A stretch of 64,000 bases of DNA from Nageia nagi (Eukaryota > Pinophyta), in assembly GCA_050084985.1 (NCBI GenBank), contig JBITNC010000001.1:129828001-129892000 (forward strand), in the 5' to 3' direction. Made by a program: the position numbers and the translations under genes. Positions 1-10,753 of this stretch are shown piece after piece. Each line of letters starts with the position of its first letter. The stretch's first letter is position 1. The notes beneath the pieces were generated by a model. That model ran no database searches. It was not told the DNA's origin and was given only the letters and a program-made list of their open reading frames with translations.

Positions 1-466
1 AGATCCACTTCTAAGTGCTATCAATAAATACACTTGGTGTGTATTTGCAAATGAACTCTTTCCCACTTTCATTAGCACATAACATTGCTCCCCATCCTAT
101 TTCACAAGCATTAGTGTACAAAATGTAGTTTTCAGTATTAGGAACATATAGCTTTGGTAACATTTTCCAATTTTCTTTGATGGTGTTTACAGCATTAGTG
201 TGTTCCACCCCCCATGAAAAAAGGTTTTTCTTTTTGAGTAAACCTTGTAGCAACTCTTGATCTTTTGAGGCATAAGGATAAAAATTGGTAATATAATTGA
301 GAATGTCGAGGAATGCCTGAAGTTATTTGAAGTTGAGTTTTTTTGGGAAACATTGGATTTTCTCAACAATGTGTGGCTGTATCTTGAGTTGGGAATTTTC
401 TACTTCCATACCTAAAAATTTACAAGAAGTAGTGCATAGTTGAATTTTGGAAGTTGCCAAAATAAC
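1..466 (-). pseudogene. Caulimovirid RT connection and RNase H, 5' part of domain
   Basis: The minus strand from about 466 down to 254 reads as the RT-RNase H connection, with segments such as LDILNYITNFYPYASKDQEL. From 253 it enters RNase H. The segment YILYTNACEIGWGAML corresponds to the first RNase H block, where the family has a D-A-S/C motif; here it reads N-A-C, so the first catalytic aspartate appears replaced by Asn. KEFICKYTPSVF follows, matching the conserved block before the catalytic glutamate. The frame (253 mod 3) is the same as that of the RT upstream. The window ends before the rest of the domain. Not functional: there are stops in the connection segment. Confidence 0.8.
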
Positions 467-475
467 TCCATTTTT

Positions 476-1060
476 TTATGTTGTATGTAGGAAATCTGTA
501 AGATGTAGAAGATGACTCTGCAAATCGAAACTGAAGATTAAGATATCATCAATATATACACATAAGAAAGATGACATATTATTGAATATATCATCCATAT
601 GCACTTGATAGTAGCTTAGTGCATTCATTAAACCAAATGGCATAACAAGCCATTCAAAGTGTCCACATGGATAAGAGAAAGTAGTTTTATATACATCAGA
701 CTCCTTGACCCTTAGTTGATAGAAACTAAACTTATAATCAAATTGAGAAAAATACTTGCACTTAGCAACCTTTTGAAGCAAGTAGGATATATCTGGTATA
801 GGAAATGGAAAAGGTTGAGTAATGTCATTTAGAGGCTTGTAATTTATAACCATTCTCTTTTTGCCTCATTTTTTCTCATTATGATTATTTACTAAAAATA
901 TATAGCAACAAAATGAGCTGATAGACTTTCTTATAAATTTATTGGCAACCAATTCCTGAATATTTTTTTCCATGTCATTATAATCATATGTAGGAATTGG
1001 AATCTTCCTACCAATTTTTAGCTTTGCTCCTTCCTTGAGTTTTATCTCTACTTTTGGCAT
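476..1060 (-). pseudogene. Caulimovirid reverse transcriptase
   Basis: Two in-frame pieces (1060-869 and 853-479) are separated by a TGA at 866-868 inside a basic Lys/Gly/Arg stretch that directly precedes RMVINYKPLND, a hallmark of caulimovirid RTs. Further motifs are FSQFDYKFSFYQL (first catalytic Asp; the usual Gly is Ser), GHFEWLVMPFG, and VYIDDILIF with the catalytic Asp pair at 545-556. The enzyme would copy pregenomic RNA into DNA in the cytoplasm. TGA from CGA is the expected C-to-T decay product. A TAA at 476-478 ends the second piece in the same frame as the RNase H downstream. The Ty3/gypsy alternative is less likely because of the GHFEW and MVINYK motifs. Confidence 0.88.
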
Positions 1061-1249
1061 TCTTTTGTTCCAAAATTTTTATGAATCATTTGAGCAAACC
1101 TTTTCCTTAATTTCTTCTCCAATCTTAGAGATGCTTTGCAAAACATTTGAATCATTATTATGCATGAAATAAGGAAATTGCTCAATTGCATATTTTAGTC
1201 TTGGAACATATATCTACTTTGTTCCATTAGTAAAAATCATAGTTTGGGG

Positions 1250-1560
1250 TGTAAAGCCATAAGGACTATATATATCAATAAAAGAAGAACCCTATAAGAA
1301 TATCCATTGGCATATTATCAAAGGTAGAAAAGTCACACTGGAATAGTTATCCTTGTATTTTGATGGGCTGGTACCTTTTAAACTTGTTGCAAACAAATAC
1401 ATTGTTCTACACATCATAGCTTTGGTAGGCACCTTTCTCTAGAAGATGTTCCCAATCTGAAACTAGTTGAGACTTGCAAAAACTAATAGTGCCACTAGTA
1501 TCAACTTGTGCATCAACTATTTTTTCTTCAATTTGCACACTAATGAATTGTGCAAACTTG
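1250..1560 (-). pseudogene. Caulimovirid aspartic protease (retropepsin) remnant
   Basis: Minus-strand translation around 1502-1491 gives AQVDTSGTISFCKSQL, the place of the retropepsin D-T/S-G active-site loop. Here the order is D-T-S-G, so the loop is altered. About 50 codons later NMPMDILIG resembles the conserved hydrophobic-Leu-Gly block near the end of retropepsins. The protease would cut the polyprotein. It is in the same frame as the capsid and movement regions but has in-frame stops, and lies between the zinc knuckle and RT as expected. Confidence 0.65.
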
Positions 1561-1676
1561 CCATTAATAAGTTTTTCCAAATATATAGAGTGTGGATCAT
1601 CTATGTTAGGTAAGTTAAACTATATAAGTTTGCATGTAGATGGATCTGAATAACTTGGAGCTTGTGGTAATAATTT

Positions 1677-1922
1677 TTAATAATAAATATCTAGCTCCAT
1701 ACTATCTAAATTTAGATATTTTCTAATATCTTCATCTTTGTTAGCTTTCTCAACATCTGAAGTATATTTTAGCAAACTATCTAAATCATCTTCATATGAA
1801 TGAATGTGAGGGATTTCATACCTAGTGACTCTTGGAGGTTGTGGTTCTATAACTCCTTTTCTGAGATCAATCTTGTACTTAAATTTATTTTCTAACCATT
1901 CTTTTGGTGGTTGACATTTCAT
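1677..1922 (-). pseudogene. Polyprotein linker between zinc knuckle and protease
   Basis: An open stretch of 81 codons with no recognised domain. It is charged, with an acidic C-terminal half (SYEDDLDSLL, KANKDEDIRKYL), and lies in the protease frame between the CCHC knuckle and the protease. Linkers of this kind are common in caulimovirid polyproteins. Assignment rests on position only. Confidence 0.45.
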
Positions 1923-2382
1923 AGAAACTTTTTTTAGACTTTCTATAGCTGGAGGCTTACAACTTGGAGGAATTTCACATCTAACTGGTTATTTTCCTCA
2001 CTTTACTTCTATGATTCTGGAGTTAACTTCATTATCCTTTTTAGTTCTACTTTTACCTCTATTTTTGTTAAACCTTTGGCCATGGTTCCATAGAGGTCTA
2101 AAAGCTCTACCTCTCTACCTTTCTCTATTCATGAATGTAGAGTTAGCCTATTTTCTACATCATATAAGGCATTAACTAGATTTTCACACTTTTCTTATTC
2201 ATCCATTTCATCAAAAGAATTAACATCATCATCAAAATTATTTCATCATCTATAGCTTATATAATTACAAGTTCCCATATATTTATATCATTATAGAATT
2301 CTTCACCTTCCTACACTACATCCCACCATGCTTTTGTAGAGGGATCCATACAAATAGCTTTTAATGTAGATTTTTTGCACTT

Positions 2383-2424
2383 ACAATCAGGTGCCTTATG
2401 TCCTGGCTTATTGTAGATATAACA
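2383..2424 (-). other. CCHC zinc knuckle of caulimovirid capsid, one Cys lost
   Basis: The minus strand reads CYIYNKPGHKAPDC, spacing C-x2-(C)-x4-H-x4-C, followed by a lysine-rich tail. The second cysteine is Tyr, one G-to-A change from a Cys codon. Such a knuckle marks the C-terminal end of caulimovirid capsid proteins and binds RNA. Its frame differs from both the capsid and the RT frames, so frameshifts lie on both sides. Confidence 0.8.
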
Positions 2425-2870
2425 AATGATTTTATCTGGTGAAGATCGATAAGGAAACTTATGCCATTGAAGAAATCATTGCTTTGGAGCAAAATAATTT
2501 TTATGAGGAAATGTGTAACCTTGCATAGACACTCATCTCTTTTTCTTTTGTTGTGTCTTGGATTACACATAAGGTTTACATCCATAAGGACCAATCTTAG
2601 GATACATCAAAGCAAGCTTATTTACCTGATGCTTTGTAAGCTTCTGCATTGCTCATGTATCTAAAATAAATTGCTTTACCTACTGATAAACTATATATAT
2701 CAATTAAATGATTGACATTTTAGAAACATTAGTGTCTCTAACAAATAAATACTGATAAACTTTATCATAAAAATTATAGGGAAGAGACTCAAGGTCCTTA
2801 ACTTTAGTAGTGTCGCTATTTTCACTTCCTGCATCATTGATGAGCTTCCTAAATTATTGGCTATAGGATT

Positions 2871-3512
2871 TTATCTATCTAAGTCATAGCATTGCATTTT
2901 TGCAATCCACTTTAGAGCTTCTACCCTTTTAGTATTCTGAGGGGGTACAAACTCATCAATATATAATTGATATAGTTGATCTAGTGTATTATGACTAATA
3001 GCCATTCTTGTGAGTATTTTAGGGGATAGATGATTATAGAACTTAAGAACTATTCCCCACATATACTTCTTGGCTACTTCTAACCTAGTTGGACCATCTT
3101 GGTTCAAAGTATCATAGATAGTACCAATTGTACCAAACCAACTATGAATTTCATCAAGTGGATCTAGCATCTCATCAATAACTAGAAACCATAGTTTTAT
3201 TGGGACCATTAGTCTTTACATGAAAGAGGTGGAAGAAGCTTTACCTTTACACTTGTCCTTCTAAATATAAGAGAGTGAAGTAAACTTGATTGTAGAGGAC
3301 TCACTTTTGCTAGTATATTCTTCCAACTATCTTTCTCTCAAGATAGATGACAATAATTCAATTTTGCTATTAGTATGTACAAAATTTGAAGTTAGTAAAC
3401 CAAATGGTTGGTTAACAAAATTATATACATAATTTTGTTGCTCTAAAATAACATAAGTATCTGCTTTTATCTGAAGTACATCCATGTAGAGATCATCAAT
3501 ATTTTCTACCAT
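2871..3512 (-). pseudogene. Caulimovirid capsid-protein region
   Basis: Two pieces in one frame. The first (3512-3327) is 61 codons with a possible helical segment. The second (3209-2871) is 112 codons with WFGTIGTIYDTLNQDG and EVAKKYMWGIVLKFYNHLSP. Its content (Trp/Phe-rich helices, then LYQLYIDEFVPPQNT about 150 nt before the lysine-rich region) and its place between movement protein and CCHC knuckle suit a capsid. No motif alone is diagnostic, so the call leans on gene order. Confidence 0.6.
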
Positions 3513-3959
3513 ATTATTGCAAAACTTATCAATGAAATTTATTTGCTGATAATCATTAGGGATTACCTAATCATCCTTTTTTATAGCATATGCAAAGTAC
3601 TATCATGTGCCATTAGTGTTAAGGAACTGACCTTGGGTCAAAGGCCATTGACCATGTACCATAAATATTTATCCATTGGAATCAATGATCTGAATAGAGT
3701 TATCTCTTGGGAGATTCATCATTGTAGAAGGAAATTGGCTTGTACCTTTTTTGATGTTTGGTTCCTAAACCTTAGTAATTATGTTAGCATGTCTAGCTCA
3801 ATTAATATAATCAAAATTAGAAGAAGAATGTATAGAGGATTTACTTTCAAGAGAACTAGTAGTAATTTTATAAGAAGTATTTGATACAGTCGAGAGAGAT
3901 CTGGTTAACCTAGGTAGAATCTCAACACTGCTTCTTGACACTCTATGTATAGTAGACTA

Positions 3960-4844
3960 ACTAACATCTTGTGGACTTACAAGCTTCATTCAATCAAGTT
4001 GTCAAGATGATGGGATATGCATATTAGAAATAATTCCCTTCTGTAATTTTACAAAACCTGACAAGGGTTGAGCATATGAAAAACTTTCAATAAATTTAGG
4101 ATGATGTGTGTTAGTCATGCTATACAAAACTTGTATACTTATAGATGCAAAATTAAATTTGCCAAACATATCCAGACCATATACGATATACAATAAGCCC
4201 CAATAGTTGATACTGCCATGTTTTACTTTAGTATGACCTTTATCTCTAGTACTAACAATTAAATTGCGATACAACTCATAATAGATGACACCTTCATTGA
4301 GCTTAAAGACTAAACTGAGCTGACAAGCATGCTTAAACTACTTTTGGCATCTATCATAGAGAGCTAGGTATGAAATTAGCTGAACATTTTGAGGTACTTG
4401 GGGTCTTATGTAGATATGACTCAAACCAAAATTAACATAGTTCACATCTTTATGTGAATGGATATACTCAAACTCAGATTGAGGTAGAATGGGCAATAGA
4501 TTGGTCTGACATAATTTTTCAAGAACATACTTAAGATCTAGTTCTACAGCCTTGACTCTTGGGCGTACAAATGACTTAAATGTAGAACTAAACTTGATAT
4601 TTATAAAACTAAAAAATATACTAGATCCTTCAATCTATTTCTTATCACAAACACTTTTTGGTTTGATACTAGGAGGAATGTAATTTACAATTTCATTACA
4701 AATAGGACCTTCATTCAAAAATAGAGAATTAATAGTATCCTAACTTGAAGTTGATGCAGATGAATTATATTCTTCTGACTTGCAATCAAAGAATGCTTCA
4801 CCTTCTACTTCATTGACTACAACAATTCTATTCAATTCTACCAT
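3960..4844 (-). pseudogene. Caulimovirid movement-protein-like N-terminal region (30K superfamily)
   Basis: An ATG at 4844-4842 opens a frame starting MVELNRIVVVNEVEGEAFFD that continues, with TAG stops, to about 3960 and stays in the capsid frame. Its middle has YVNFGLSHIYIRPQVPQNVQ and later ISIQVLYSMTNTHHP, which resemble the I/V-H-I/F-G-L start and the strand pattern near the end of the 30K movement-protein fold of caulimovirids. Those proteins enlarge plasmodesmata for virus spread. It lies about 190 nt after the primer site, as expected for the first domain of the polyprotein. Similarity is by pattern, so moderate confidence. Confidence 0.6.
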
Positions 4845-5034
4845 GGGAGAAAATCTATGAAGAGGTCATTTGGAAATGTTGATTATCTGCACAGTAATAA
4901 AGCTAACATCTATAGTGACTAGCGATAACAAAGGGTGCAATTTTATCAAGATGAAAAATAGACCTTCGAAGCAAGATTTTAGATGGATAGAATAATAGAC
5001 CTTCTATAAATGATAATAGTAAAGTTAATGCAAA

Positions 5035-5046
5035 GCTCTGATACCA
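5035..5046 (-). promoter_or_regulatory. Primer binding site for initiator tRNA-Met (pararetroviral)
   Basis: The minus strand reads TGGTATCAGAGC, an exact 12-nt match to the site complementary to the 3' end of plant initiator tRNA-Met, used by caulimovirids to prime minus-strand DNA. It sits about 190 nt before the polyprotein ATG. Upstream (5050-5105) are A-rich minus-strand repeats rather than a clear LTR end. Confidence 0.85.
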
Positions 5047-6284
5047 TTCAATTTTTGATATTTTTTTGGGTTTTTGATAATTTTTTGATTTTTGATAATT
5101 TTAGTCATCATTTATTTCTATGTAATGAATTCCATGTCAGGTAAGGGTTTGCAACAATTGACTATGAGAGATGGGATGAAAATGAAAATGAGTATGAATG
5201 GTATGATTAAGAGACCAATGTGTGCCATGATGGGTGAAAAACATAAATAATATGAAATCTTAATAAAAAATTATTTATGGACATTATGTGGGTGATGGTG
5301 AGTTTGTTAAAAGACTCCTAAGGATGCAAGGATGGTGGACCAAAACATTGAATGAGTCTACAAATAAGTGGATTAATATGAGCATTAATCATAATCCTCA
5401 ATATAAAATCTAATCTACAAAATAAATAGATGAGGTTTTGGAGAAACTCTTCATCAGATATGTCATAAACCATGCAAGTTCCCCAACATGGTCCATGATC
5501 AATATACATGCTCACCTCAAAGGAATATTTCAAAATATTATAATCATGATCAAATCTATCCAACAAACTTGACAATGCTTTCATAGATAAAATCTTATGT
5601 TGAACATCACCAAGCAACTAAAAAAAGTGGTCTATGTCTACATTGAATGACAAGACTTGACTCTCTATATAGTCACTCGGTAATGTACAAGGTTAACATG
5701 GAATATAAAGAGAAGATAATTTCCAAGGAGTAAGAGGAATATGATATGGATAGGCTAACTCCTAATTGGTAGATCCAGAAACACAAATATGATGACTCAT
5801 GATGCTTATTTTTGGAATGCAATCAGTCACCTACAACATTATATGTAAATTTTAGAAATTGCATAAGGTTTATAAAGACACAACATATATAAAGATTTTA
5901 TTTACATGAAGATAATTAATAGGCATACAAAGATCAAACAATATATACAACACTCACATATATACAAGACATATATTTTTATTTATTTATTTAATACTTT
6001 TGTTATTTTTTGTGTTATTTCATTTTTCTAATATTTTTTATAGTTTTTTACAATGCAAAGCGATGTACAACCTTTGAATTATGCTGGTAAATAGTTTTCC
6101 TATGAATAAACTAGTGTCCATGATCTAAGAATGGGATACAAAATGAGTGGTGCTTTAGGTTTTGGCTTAAACTTACTAATGACTATCTTAGTTTCCATAA
6201 ATGAAGTTGAAACTTTAGTATGTACCTTTATGAGTATAAGAAAGGAAGGTATGCATGTAAGATGTAGTGAAATGGGAGGTGGTG
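5047..6284. other. Region without a recognised gene (possible viral intergenic DNA or gypsy-A 3' end)
   Basis: AT-rich. Bases 5050-5105 hold short repeats of TTTTTGATAATTTT. The longest open stretch is minus 5617-5318 (99 codons, with MYIDHGPCWGTCMVYDISDEEF), whose sequence I do not recognise. If the pararetrovirus is integrated as more than a unit length, this could be its intergenic/promoter region. Alternatively part of it is the 3' end of gypsy-A. No LTR matching the right side of gypsy-A was found here by eye. Confidence 0.4.
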
Positions 6285-6289
6285 GAATT

Positions 6290-6608
6290 TGAGAGAACTA
6301 TAATGTTCTATTTTACTCACGAAAATGAGTTACATATATAGGCTTTGTGAAAGCCATTACAAGACAAGCTAAATGGTTGAGATGCAATATTCTCACACCA
6401 TAACAAATATCACAAATAGCACACCTACGTGAACTATAAGACAATAAGTGATGCCTATCCTAACAAATAGGCTAAGTATGGAATATGGTCAACATAGACC
6501 AAATATTCCTCACAAGCTAATCTTAATACTTTAGGAAATACTCTTAATCCTAATTAATTAATCCTAATAACTTAGGACTTAGGAATCATGTTAGAATTAC
6601 TTCCAACA
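6290..6608 (-). repeat. Solo LTR, copia-like, with TSD GAATT/GAATC
   Basis: On the minus strand this 319-bp segment begins TGTTGGAAGTAATTCTAACA and ends GTTCTCTCA, a TG...CA structure typical of Ty1/copia LTRs. A TATA box lies inside (GCCTATATATG, plus 6333-6344). It is flanked by GAATT (6285-6289) and GAATC (6609-6613), a 5-bp target duplication with one change. No internal element sequence or second LTR adjoins it, so it is best read as the product of LTR-LTR recombination. Confidence 0.7.
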
Positions 6609-6613
6609 GAATC

Positions 6614-8240
6614 AATGGTAATGGAGAAGCCCACAATGAAAAGTATGGAATGAGGCTCCCTACAAAAACACCAAGACTCTTATTATTAATGATGTTGGGA
6701 TAATATTCTTGGCTAACACTTTTAATTTATTTTCTCTTATCTAGACATTGACTAATTCATTCAAATCGCACTTTCATATTCAAAGGATTGTTCACACAAT
6801 AATTATTGCTAAATAATGAACTATAATTATATATAATTTCATAATTTGGAAAATATAACATGAGATATGACAATAGTTGATCAAGAATAATTGAAGTCAA
6901 AATAAAAGGATGTCCCATAAATTTGATATGAATATCTTCAATGCAATCTGTCACAATTTTAGGTTTATCATAAGGTCAATGTAGGAGGAACCATTGTAAT
7001 GAACTCATTTTAGATTTTTCTTCCATTTATATTTCTTTTTCCTTTACCTCAATTGCAACCTTTGAACCATTTACTTTTGATTCCCATGCATTTGATGTAC
7101 GATTTTCAAAGTATTTCATAGTTATCAGTAATTGCACTTCTTTAGGTAAATAAAAGAAATATGCCATAAGTGTAGGAGTTTTCTGAAGTAATTGCATGTA
7201 GAAATCTCCTTTATATATATTTATGAAATTTTGACTAATGTAGTCAAACTAGAGATGTACTTGTTTAGGGGCTTCTAACCTTTTGTTTGCTACTATTTTT
7301 TTAGAATGATCACAAGACGAAGTAGATATGAAACTTTTACTTTACTTGAGAAAATCATATATTAACTTTTGATGACATAAGTCTTCTATAAGCTAATTCA
7401 TCCAAGTCATAATTAGATGTAAGCTTTGAGGATTTTGAGATGCTACATCTAAAACCCAATCATTGAAAGTATAATCAAGTATAAGTTTAGGTGCTGCAAT
7501 AGGCCAATACAAGCATAATAAATTTATTTTATGTACTTACTCATGATAATGATTAAAACCTTGAAAATACATGGCCCTACCTAGATAAATTTCAAGATTT
7601 TCTTCTTTTACATAGATTTCCCAACCATAAAATTTACTTGAATAATGCCTCAAGGCTAGCTCCCTCTATATGTTAATTGGTAATTGAAGAACATTTTGTG
7701 CTTCTTGGGAAGTGAATTCTATGAGTTTGGATATGGCTTATCTCCCAAATATCTATATTTCTCAAACCATGGTTCTTGCTTTATTCCTTTTCTTTCTAGT
7801 GGCATATGAACACTCTTGATCCTTTTGATTGTCATCTATTAAATTCATTTATTTTTATTAGTTCATTTTTAAGCCTTTATTCTTTTTATATAAATATTTA
7901 CAACATATATGTAAATAAAAAAAGTAATTTTAACTATAAAAGGGATGAATATACAGGATTTTTATTGGTTCATGCTCTTCATTACCTTTTAGGTTAGCTA
8001 AGTGATACACTTCTGAACTAAACTTTCTTTTAACTATGTAAGGTCCTAACTAGTTAGAGAAAAATTTATCATGAAGTTGTCTTCCCATTCATGAAGTTTA
8101 TTGATTTTCTTTTAATACTAGGTATCTTATATTGAATGCATGAATTTTAACCATCAAATCTCATTTAATATGAATTTGGTAGATACACATGTTCTAATGT
8201 ATTAAATCATATTTTGTTTAAAAGCAACAATTGGTCTAAT
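6614..8240 (-). other. 3' part of gypsy-A downstream of integrase, unresolved
   Basis: On the minus strand this follows the integrase core of gypsy-A. Only short open pieces remain (for example 6954-6757, 65 codons), with frequent stops. It probably holds the integrase C-terminus and downstream sequence of gypsy-A. I cannot place a C-terminal domain or a 3' LTR. Confidence 0.35.
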
Positions 8241-8990
8241 CTCATTTGATGAGTTGCTTCATTTGGGATATAATCTTGTAAAGCAATTCAAAAAAATGGG
8301 ATTTCTATTTCTAAGGGTAAGACTACTTCTACACATAGACTAGAGAAAATGGGATTGCCCCAGTAGGAGTTTGAATGCTAGTACAATAAGCATATAAAGC
8401 ATGTGGAATCCTTACATGCCAATCTTTATGAGAGTTATCAAATATTTTGAACAAAATACTACAAAATAGTTTTGTTTTTAGCCTCAACTTGTCCATTCCC
8501 TTGGGGGTAATAAGGCATTGAAAAACTAATCTGAATATAATACCCTTTGCATAAATCTAATACTTCTTTATTCTTGAAATTCTTTCCATTATCTATGATA
8601 ATTTGAGAAAGAATTCCAACATGATAAATGATATGATGCTCTATGAATTTTGCTATATTTAATCCTTTCATTGAAATCATAGGAATAGCTTCAACCCATT
8701 TTATGAAGTATTATGTAGTTGTTATTATAAATTTGTGACCTCTTGAGGAGATTGGAGATATTTGACCTATTAGATTCAATGCCCATCTTGAAAATGACCA
8801 TAATGATTGCATGTGTTGTAATGCTTATGATGGTTGGTTAAACAAATTACAATGTTGTTGGTATTTAACACATTTTTAATATATTTTATGCAATCATGAT
8901 CCATGGTGGGCCAATGATATCCCATACACATTAATCATTTTATTATTGCAGGACCATTAAAATGCCCTCTACATATTCCATTATGTGGAC
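8240..8990 (-). pseudogene. gypsy-A integrase
   Basis: Minus strand, several frames. Around 8975-8880 are NGICRGHFNGPAI and GYHWPTMDHDC, the zinc-binding N-terminal region with its histidine and cysteine pattern partly lost. At about 8800-8680 GHKFII and FIKWVEAIPM mark the first core block; the first catalytic Asp position is no longer clear. From 8680 to 8462 an open stretch contains SQIIIDNGKNF (second catalytic Asp) and YYPQGNGQVEAKNK (catalytic Glu). The DD35E core would insert element DNA into chromosomes. Broken by stops and frameshifts. Confidence 0.85.
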
Positions 8991-9543
8991 ATGAGATTGT
9001 AATTTGTGAATTCACCCATTCTAAGCATCTAAGTACTATTCCATCAAAACCTCTATGATATAGGACATACCCTAACATACAAAAAATGAGAAGCTTTGAA
9101 TTTGATTGCTTTTCTAGATGATTTTGTTAAATTAATAGGTAAGATTCTATCCCTTAAAAATTTCACTAGTTGGATGTGCCATGAATTTTTGTCTTCCATT
9201 GTAATATCAAGAATCGCATGTTCTACTCCATCTATTTTTAATTAAGATTGAGTAATTTGGACTATCTCAATGTGAATGGTTTTTTGATGAGGGTTTTTAG
9301 GTATCAAAGATCTAATTGAAGCCATAGCATCAATGAATCTATGGTTGACCTTGGTGCTGCTTCTAAATCATACTTTTCAAATGATTATAATAGATTATCC
9401 ACTAGTTTTTTGTACTTTTGTAGTGAAGGTTATTTACATTGAAAGATACTTTTAACTTGATTTATGATTAATAATGAATCACTAATGAATTTAATACTTT
9501 TTAAGGTCAATTTTGCAACTATCTTTATGGATAATATCAAATA
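8991..9543 (-). pseudogene. gypsy-A second RNase H, C-terminal half, and linker to integrase
   Basis: Immediately left of copia-B the minus strand reads YLILSIKIVAKLTLKSIKF, then ISDSLLIINQVKS. These match the helix after the catalytic Glu and the G-D-S block of archaeal-type RNase H domains in Tat elements. The N-terminal half lies at 32331-32470 on the far side of copia-B. The remainder to about 8991 is linker with stops. Confidence 0.8.
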
Positions 9544-10044
9544 TGAAGGAATTGTATTATAAAGAACACAATCCTATACTATGAAAATCACATAGAAGCT
9601 CACACTAATATCAATACTCAAGTATAGAACAATCTCATAAAGTGACTTAAGATATAAAGTGGTTCCTCCAACTAGGAGTACATCCAGTAACAAGATCTTA
9701 TTTCATTCACAAAGATAACTCTCTTAAAATCCTCCTAACTTCATCTCCTAATCACTATCTTGGAGCATAACTTTGCTTCACAAATTGGTTAGTGATCACA
9801 AAGAGGGGGCCTTCTATTTTTAGGCCAAAATCTCCCTTTGGTTCACCCTTTTAACCATTTTATAAAGGCATGACATGCTACTCCCTTTTATCTAAGGGGC
9901 ATGCTCATGAGATGGAGTGTAAGAAAAGTTACATTATCATATTCACTTAAATACTTAAGGTATCTAGTGATACCATTAAGTATTAGTGAATTTACAAAGA
10001 GAAACATTACAAAACCTTACAATAATGCATTATATATTTCAACA
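9544..10044 (-). repeat. 3' LTR of copia-B
   Basis: 501 bp, matching 31826-32325 with about 40 differences counted by eye (about 8%) and one small indel. Minus-strand ends are TGTTGAAAT and CCTTCA. The TATA box present in the other LTR is altered here (TTTTTAGG against TTTATAGG on the plus strand). Left flank AAATA is the target duplication. Confidence 0.93.
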
Positions 10045-10056
10045 CTCTTCCTAATG
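10045..10056 (-). promoter_or_regulatory. Polypurine tract of copia-B
   Basis: Immediately before the 3' LTR the minus strand reads TTAGGAAGAG followed by TGTTG. A purine-rich run at this exact place primes plus-strand synthesis in LTR elements. Confidence 0.6.
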
Positions 10057-10753
10057 CAATATTGGGATAAAATGAAGAAGAGAGAAATAAGAGAGAGTAA
10101 GAGAGTTCTCCTCCATTCAGATACAACCAGAGATGAGAACTTTTACATCTTTATTAAGTAAGCAAGATCTTAGTTTGTGACTCACTACTTTACCATTTTA
10201 ACAAATAGTTTACAATACAATAATTAACCATAATTAGTTTCAATGTACATAAATTAGTCATCCAAATGGAAGCCATGATGAATCTCCATGAGCCTACACA
10301 CCCGAAGTAAGTAACTTGCAATCTCAAAAGAAACTTGCAAGTTATAAGCAACTCAAATAATAAGATCAGTTAGATGCAACACATTCATATCAACAAAGAT
10401 AGATGAATTACATAAATTCCATCATAAATTGATCAATGATGTACTATTAGTCATCATGAATATGCCAAGCCAATATTCACAGTCACCTGCTATATACGAA
10501 ACATGTGTTGATTATTATTACCAAATAGAACATAACAAAATACACATACAAATTCCTCACACATGGATAACTAAATAGTGTCAAAAGATACATATTAGTT
10601 TCTCATACATGGATAACTAAATAGTGCTAGATTAGCAATCTTGTGCTAAAAAAATTATACAAAAAGTTCCTCATATAGAGTGAACATACCACAAAGGTGT
10701 ACAACAAAACTAACACTATACAACATGAAATACTCCTAGGGGTGAATTTGTCA
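10057..10753 (-). other. copia-B 3' untranslated region
   Basis: Lies between the end of the RNase H frame and the polypurine tract. No open frame is recognised. It contains a local direct repeat of CTCACACATGGATAACTAAATAGTG-like sequence near 10556 and 10599. Confidence 0.5.

Larger units (their letters stand above)
1..5046 (-). mobile_element. Endogenous pararetrovirus (Caulimoviridae), decayed, truncated by window start
   Basis: Read on the minus strand the order is primer site (5046-5035), movement-protein-like region, capsid region, CCHC knuckle, aspartic protease, reverse transcriptase, RNase H. This is the order of caulimovirids with one large polyprotein (petuvirus/florendovirus/gymnendovirus type). 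The RT has GHFEWLVMPFG and VYIDDILIF, typical of Caulimoviridae. No LTR is seen beside the primer site, which favours a pararetrovirus over a Ty3/gypsy element. Movement, capsid and protease parts share one frame, the knuckle a second, and RT/RNase H a third, so at least two frameshifts exist, plus many nonsense codons. It is a fossil, not a functional virus. The genus is not resolved, and the 3' end lies before base 1. Confidence 0.85.

Noticed and set aside
5035-5046. tRNA-Met gene
   Set aside because: Only the 12-nt primer-site complement is present, with no tRNA body around it.
5318-5617. Minus-strand 99-codon open stretch as a real viral or host gene
   Set aside because: No motif recognised and no supporting context. 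It is mentioned under the intergenic region but not called as a gene.
10556-10640. Short direct repeat CACATGGATAACTAAATAGTG as a mobile element end
   Set aside because: Only two local copies within the copia-B 3' region, without terminal structure or TSD.
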